A stretch of DNA of 64,000 nt from Cylindrospermum sp. FACHB-282 (GTDB lineage: Bacteria > Cyanobacteriota > Cyanobacteriia > Cyanobacteriales > Nostocaceae), in assembly GCF_014697195.1 (NCBI RefSeq), contig NZ_JACJRJ010000032.1:1-64000 (forward strand), written 5' to 3'. How positions within the stretch are numbered: position 1 is the first letter of the stretch; each line of letters opens with the position of its first letter. This document shows, one piece after another, positions 62,284 through 64,000 of the stretch. Below the pieces are notes generated by a model. It worked only from the letters and a program-made list of their open reading frames with translations, was not told the DNA's origin and searched no databases. Made by a program: the position numbers and the translations under genes.

Positions 62284-64000
62284 TTAAGGCAGCAATGGAT
62301 CAGAAAATGTGAACTTTAGCCAGCAGTTATCACTAATCAGAGGTAACAAAACTCTGCCACTAGATAACTTCAAGTCAAATTGCATTTTTTTGTTGCCACT
62401 TTCAATTTCCACAAATGTAGGTAGCTTGTTATATTTCTTGTCATAGTTGCTCCCATGTGTCCACACTCTCATTTCTTTTGCTCCTTTGGTTGGTAGACAG
62501 AAGATGGCATAACGCAGAGATGAAAGTGAGGGAATATCCACGGTTGCGCCTTGATGCTGTACTTCACCTTCGGCATATCCCAACAGCACCTCTGCGATTT
62601 TTGGTTGTCCGCCAGCCGTGATTTTAAAGACAGAATGTTCACCTTGTTGCAGTTCTATAACCACACGGGAGGCAAAAGCACCATAAAGTTTCATCAATAC
62701 AGTTGCCCCTAGTGATAATACGGCAACGCTTAATGCACTGATCCGTGCTAGAGGACTTTGCCAGATGAACAGACCGTGAACAAACAGAATGCCTAGAAAA
62801 ATTGTATATATGCCCACACAGAAAAAGGGATGATTGAGGATTTTGAAAACCACTCCGGGCATAAGTTCACCTTTTTGCCGACTAGAAACCAATAATAAAA
62901 TTGGGAAAATACCACCAACGAGGGAATTACCAAGTACACCAGCAAAAGCGAGTATATTAGTGAATGATTGCGTACCAGCAAAGAATAACCACTCAGTCAG
63001 CAGAAAGACTAAAACTAAGGGACTGATGGATAGCAAGAAGCGGCGTTGGTTCAGGAGCTTAACCCAAAAGCGTGGTCTCTGACTCCTATGGTGATCATTA
63101 GTATGATTGTGTTCAGCTTTCAAAGTTGCCTCATAGGCTAGGCGCATTGGTGAGGTTATTTGCAGATATATACGGTCATGGTTAGCTGACCTTATATCCA
63201 ACATTAGGCGGGTATTCCACTGGCGGAGGTCTGGAAATTGAGCAAATAACTCTTTAATCTCCCAATTCTCAGTAATTGCAATTTCTATATGGTGTACCTT
63301 ACCTTGTAACTGAATATTTATCTGAAACTTTGGTTGAGCATCTACGATTCCCAAATAAATTATACTGATATAACCAGAATACTTAAAATTACCAGATGGG
63401 TAAAATATTAATTTTCCCCCCTGGCGAGGCAACATTAAAACAGGACGAGATGAGGTAGGTAACCACTCTTTCGTTAGGTTGATTAAAAGACTGGAACTGC
63501 GAATCCAAGCCATTCCTAAAAGCAGGATCACTAAAATTGTCCCCAAGATGGAAACGATAGGTCCAACTTGAAGAGCTAGTGCCTCTAAGGCAGTTCCTGA
63601 CTGTTTAGCTAATATTTGAGGTGAGATCGCTCCATTAATCACCAACACCCAGATGCAAAAAAACACGGTTAAAAAAGCAGTTCCCGCCACGCTACCCCAA
63701 ATTAGGGATGAGGCCTTAGGGTCGCGGGGAAGTACAATTTTGGCACATTCACCTACATAGACGTGTCCAAAGTAAAGCATGAGACTAACACCAAAAACCC
63801 GTTGTAATTTCCAGGGTTCTAAAGGCTGACCATTGATAAAGGGCAAGTTGACATATAAAAGGTTTTCTGGTTGCACATGGTGCAATGAAAGCAGTACAAG
63901 GATCACAAGCAAACTGATATTGATTGCTGCTAGTAATACCAGTATCCCAACTGTGAAATTCAGGGATTTGCTTGATAGCAGATATAACCCAGCCGCGAAT
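62284..64000 (-). CDS. Amino-acid-permease-like multidomain membrane protein (partial)
   Basis: The frame stays open to the right window edge, so the N-terminus is missing; at least 572 residues are seen. The first 200 or so resemble an APC/AAAP-type amino acid permease half (GILVLLAAINISLLVILVLL, MLYFGHVYVGECAKIVLPRD, five or more helices). Then come a soluble beta-rich insert (about 90 residues), four to five more hydrophobic helices, and a C-terminal beta-rich soluble domain of about 150 residues. This domain layout is not one I know for transporters, and the second half may be a separate fused module. An apparent start at 63912 (TTG) is internal and was not used. It ends 55 bp from the ParA-like gene and probably shares its operon. 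Confidence 0.6.
   Translation of the reverse strand, partial: FAAGLYLLSSKSLNFTVGILVLLAAINISLLVILVLLSLHHVQPENLLYVNLPFINGQPLEPWKLQRVFGVSLMLYFGHVYVGECAKIVLPRDPKASSLIWGSVAGTAFLTVFFCIWVLVINGAISPQILAKQSGTALEALALQVGPIVSILGTILVILLLGMAWIRSSSLLINLTKEWLPTSSRPVLMLPRQGGKLIFYPSGNFKYSGYISIIYLGIVDAQPKFQINIQLQGKVHHIEIAITENWEIKELFAQFPDLRQWNTRLMLDIRSANHDRIYLQITSPMRLAYEATLKAEHNHTNDHHRSQRPRFWVKLLNQRRFLLSISPLVLVFLLTEWLFFAGTQSFTNILAFAGVLGNSLVGGIFPILLLVSSRQKGELMPGVVFKILNHPFFCVGIYTIFLGILFVHGLFIWQSPLARISALSVAVLSLGATVLMKLYGAFASRVVIELQQGEHSVFKITAGGQPKIAEVLLGYAEGEVQHQGATVDIPSLSSLRYAIFCLPTKGAKEMRVWTHGSNYDKKYNKLPTFVEIESGNKKMQFDLKLSSGRVLLPLISDNCWLKFTFSDPLLP

Noticed and set aside
63910-63912. TTG as the start codon of the right-edge membrane protein
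   Set aside because: The same frame continues open with hydrophobic helices to base 64000, so the true start lies outside the window.

Overview
The window comes from a filamentous, heterocyst-forming cyanobacterium of the Nostoc/Anabaena type. The evidence is a fraC-fraD-fraE septal-junction operon, many GCGATCGC (HIP1) palindromes inside genes, a CHAT/TPR protein, a DUF928 protein, a giant kinase/ATPase/histidine-kinase protein, and large families of Nif11-type and nitrile-hydratase-type (NHLP) precursor peptides. No rRNA, tRNA or CRISPR array was seen.

Region 1 (1-11.4 kb) is a mostly ordinary chromosomal stretch: a HEPN-like fragment, an Rpn/DUF4351 nuclease-like protein, a 43-residue membrane peptide, a tandem-domain CobO, fraCDE, a sugar ABC permease, purN, a phosphohexomutase, a MITE-like element, rdgB, and an NB-ARC ATPase.

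Region 2 (11.4-18.2 kb) holds two decayed transposase tails, then a secreted filamentous-haemagglutinin-type protein with 63-residue repeats, and a secreted TPR-CHAT protein whose 3' end lies in a 111-bp tandem duplication.

Region 3 (18.2-24.1 kb) is a compact one-direction gene set I cannot match to a described system. It has a 53-residue peptide with a leader-like end, an MBL-fold hydrolase with its own N-terminal domain, a 2OG-Fe(II) oxygenase, an unknown 388-residue protein, and a 608-residue protein with terpene-cyclase-like alpha-toroid repeats. It looks like a candidate new peptide-modification (RiPP) operon. A 1798-residue kinase/AAA/GAF/histidine-kinase protein follows.

Region 4 (29.6-49.1 kb) is a triple lanthipeptide-synthetase locus. 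It has three LanM enzymes, each preceded by its own precursor family: four Nif11-type genes plus one truncated, five NHLP genes plus one truncated, and four NHLP genes of a second type. An aldo/keto-reductase-like gene sits between the first and second sets. All three LanMs keep the dehydratase residues but have lost key cyclase and zinc residues. Only one of the 15 predicted core peptides contains a cysteine. The locus therefore seems built to dehydrate Ser/Thr without forming lanthionine rings, and the reductase-like protein is a possible further modifier.

Region 5 (49.4-64 kb) has a DUF928 protein, a PAS-AraC regulator and a recG remnant. These are followed on the minus strand by the NHLM-type export machine (C39 peptidase-ABC, second ABC, HlyD adaptor, double cyclic-nucleotide-domain protein), a predicted HExxH zincin, a ParA/MinD-like ATPase, and a multidomain permease-like protein that runs off the right edge. 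The exporter probably cleaves the GG-type leaders and exports the products of region 4.
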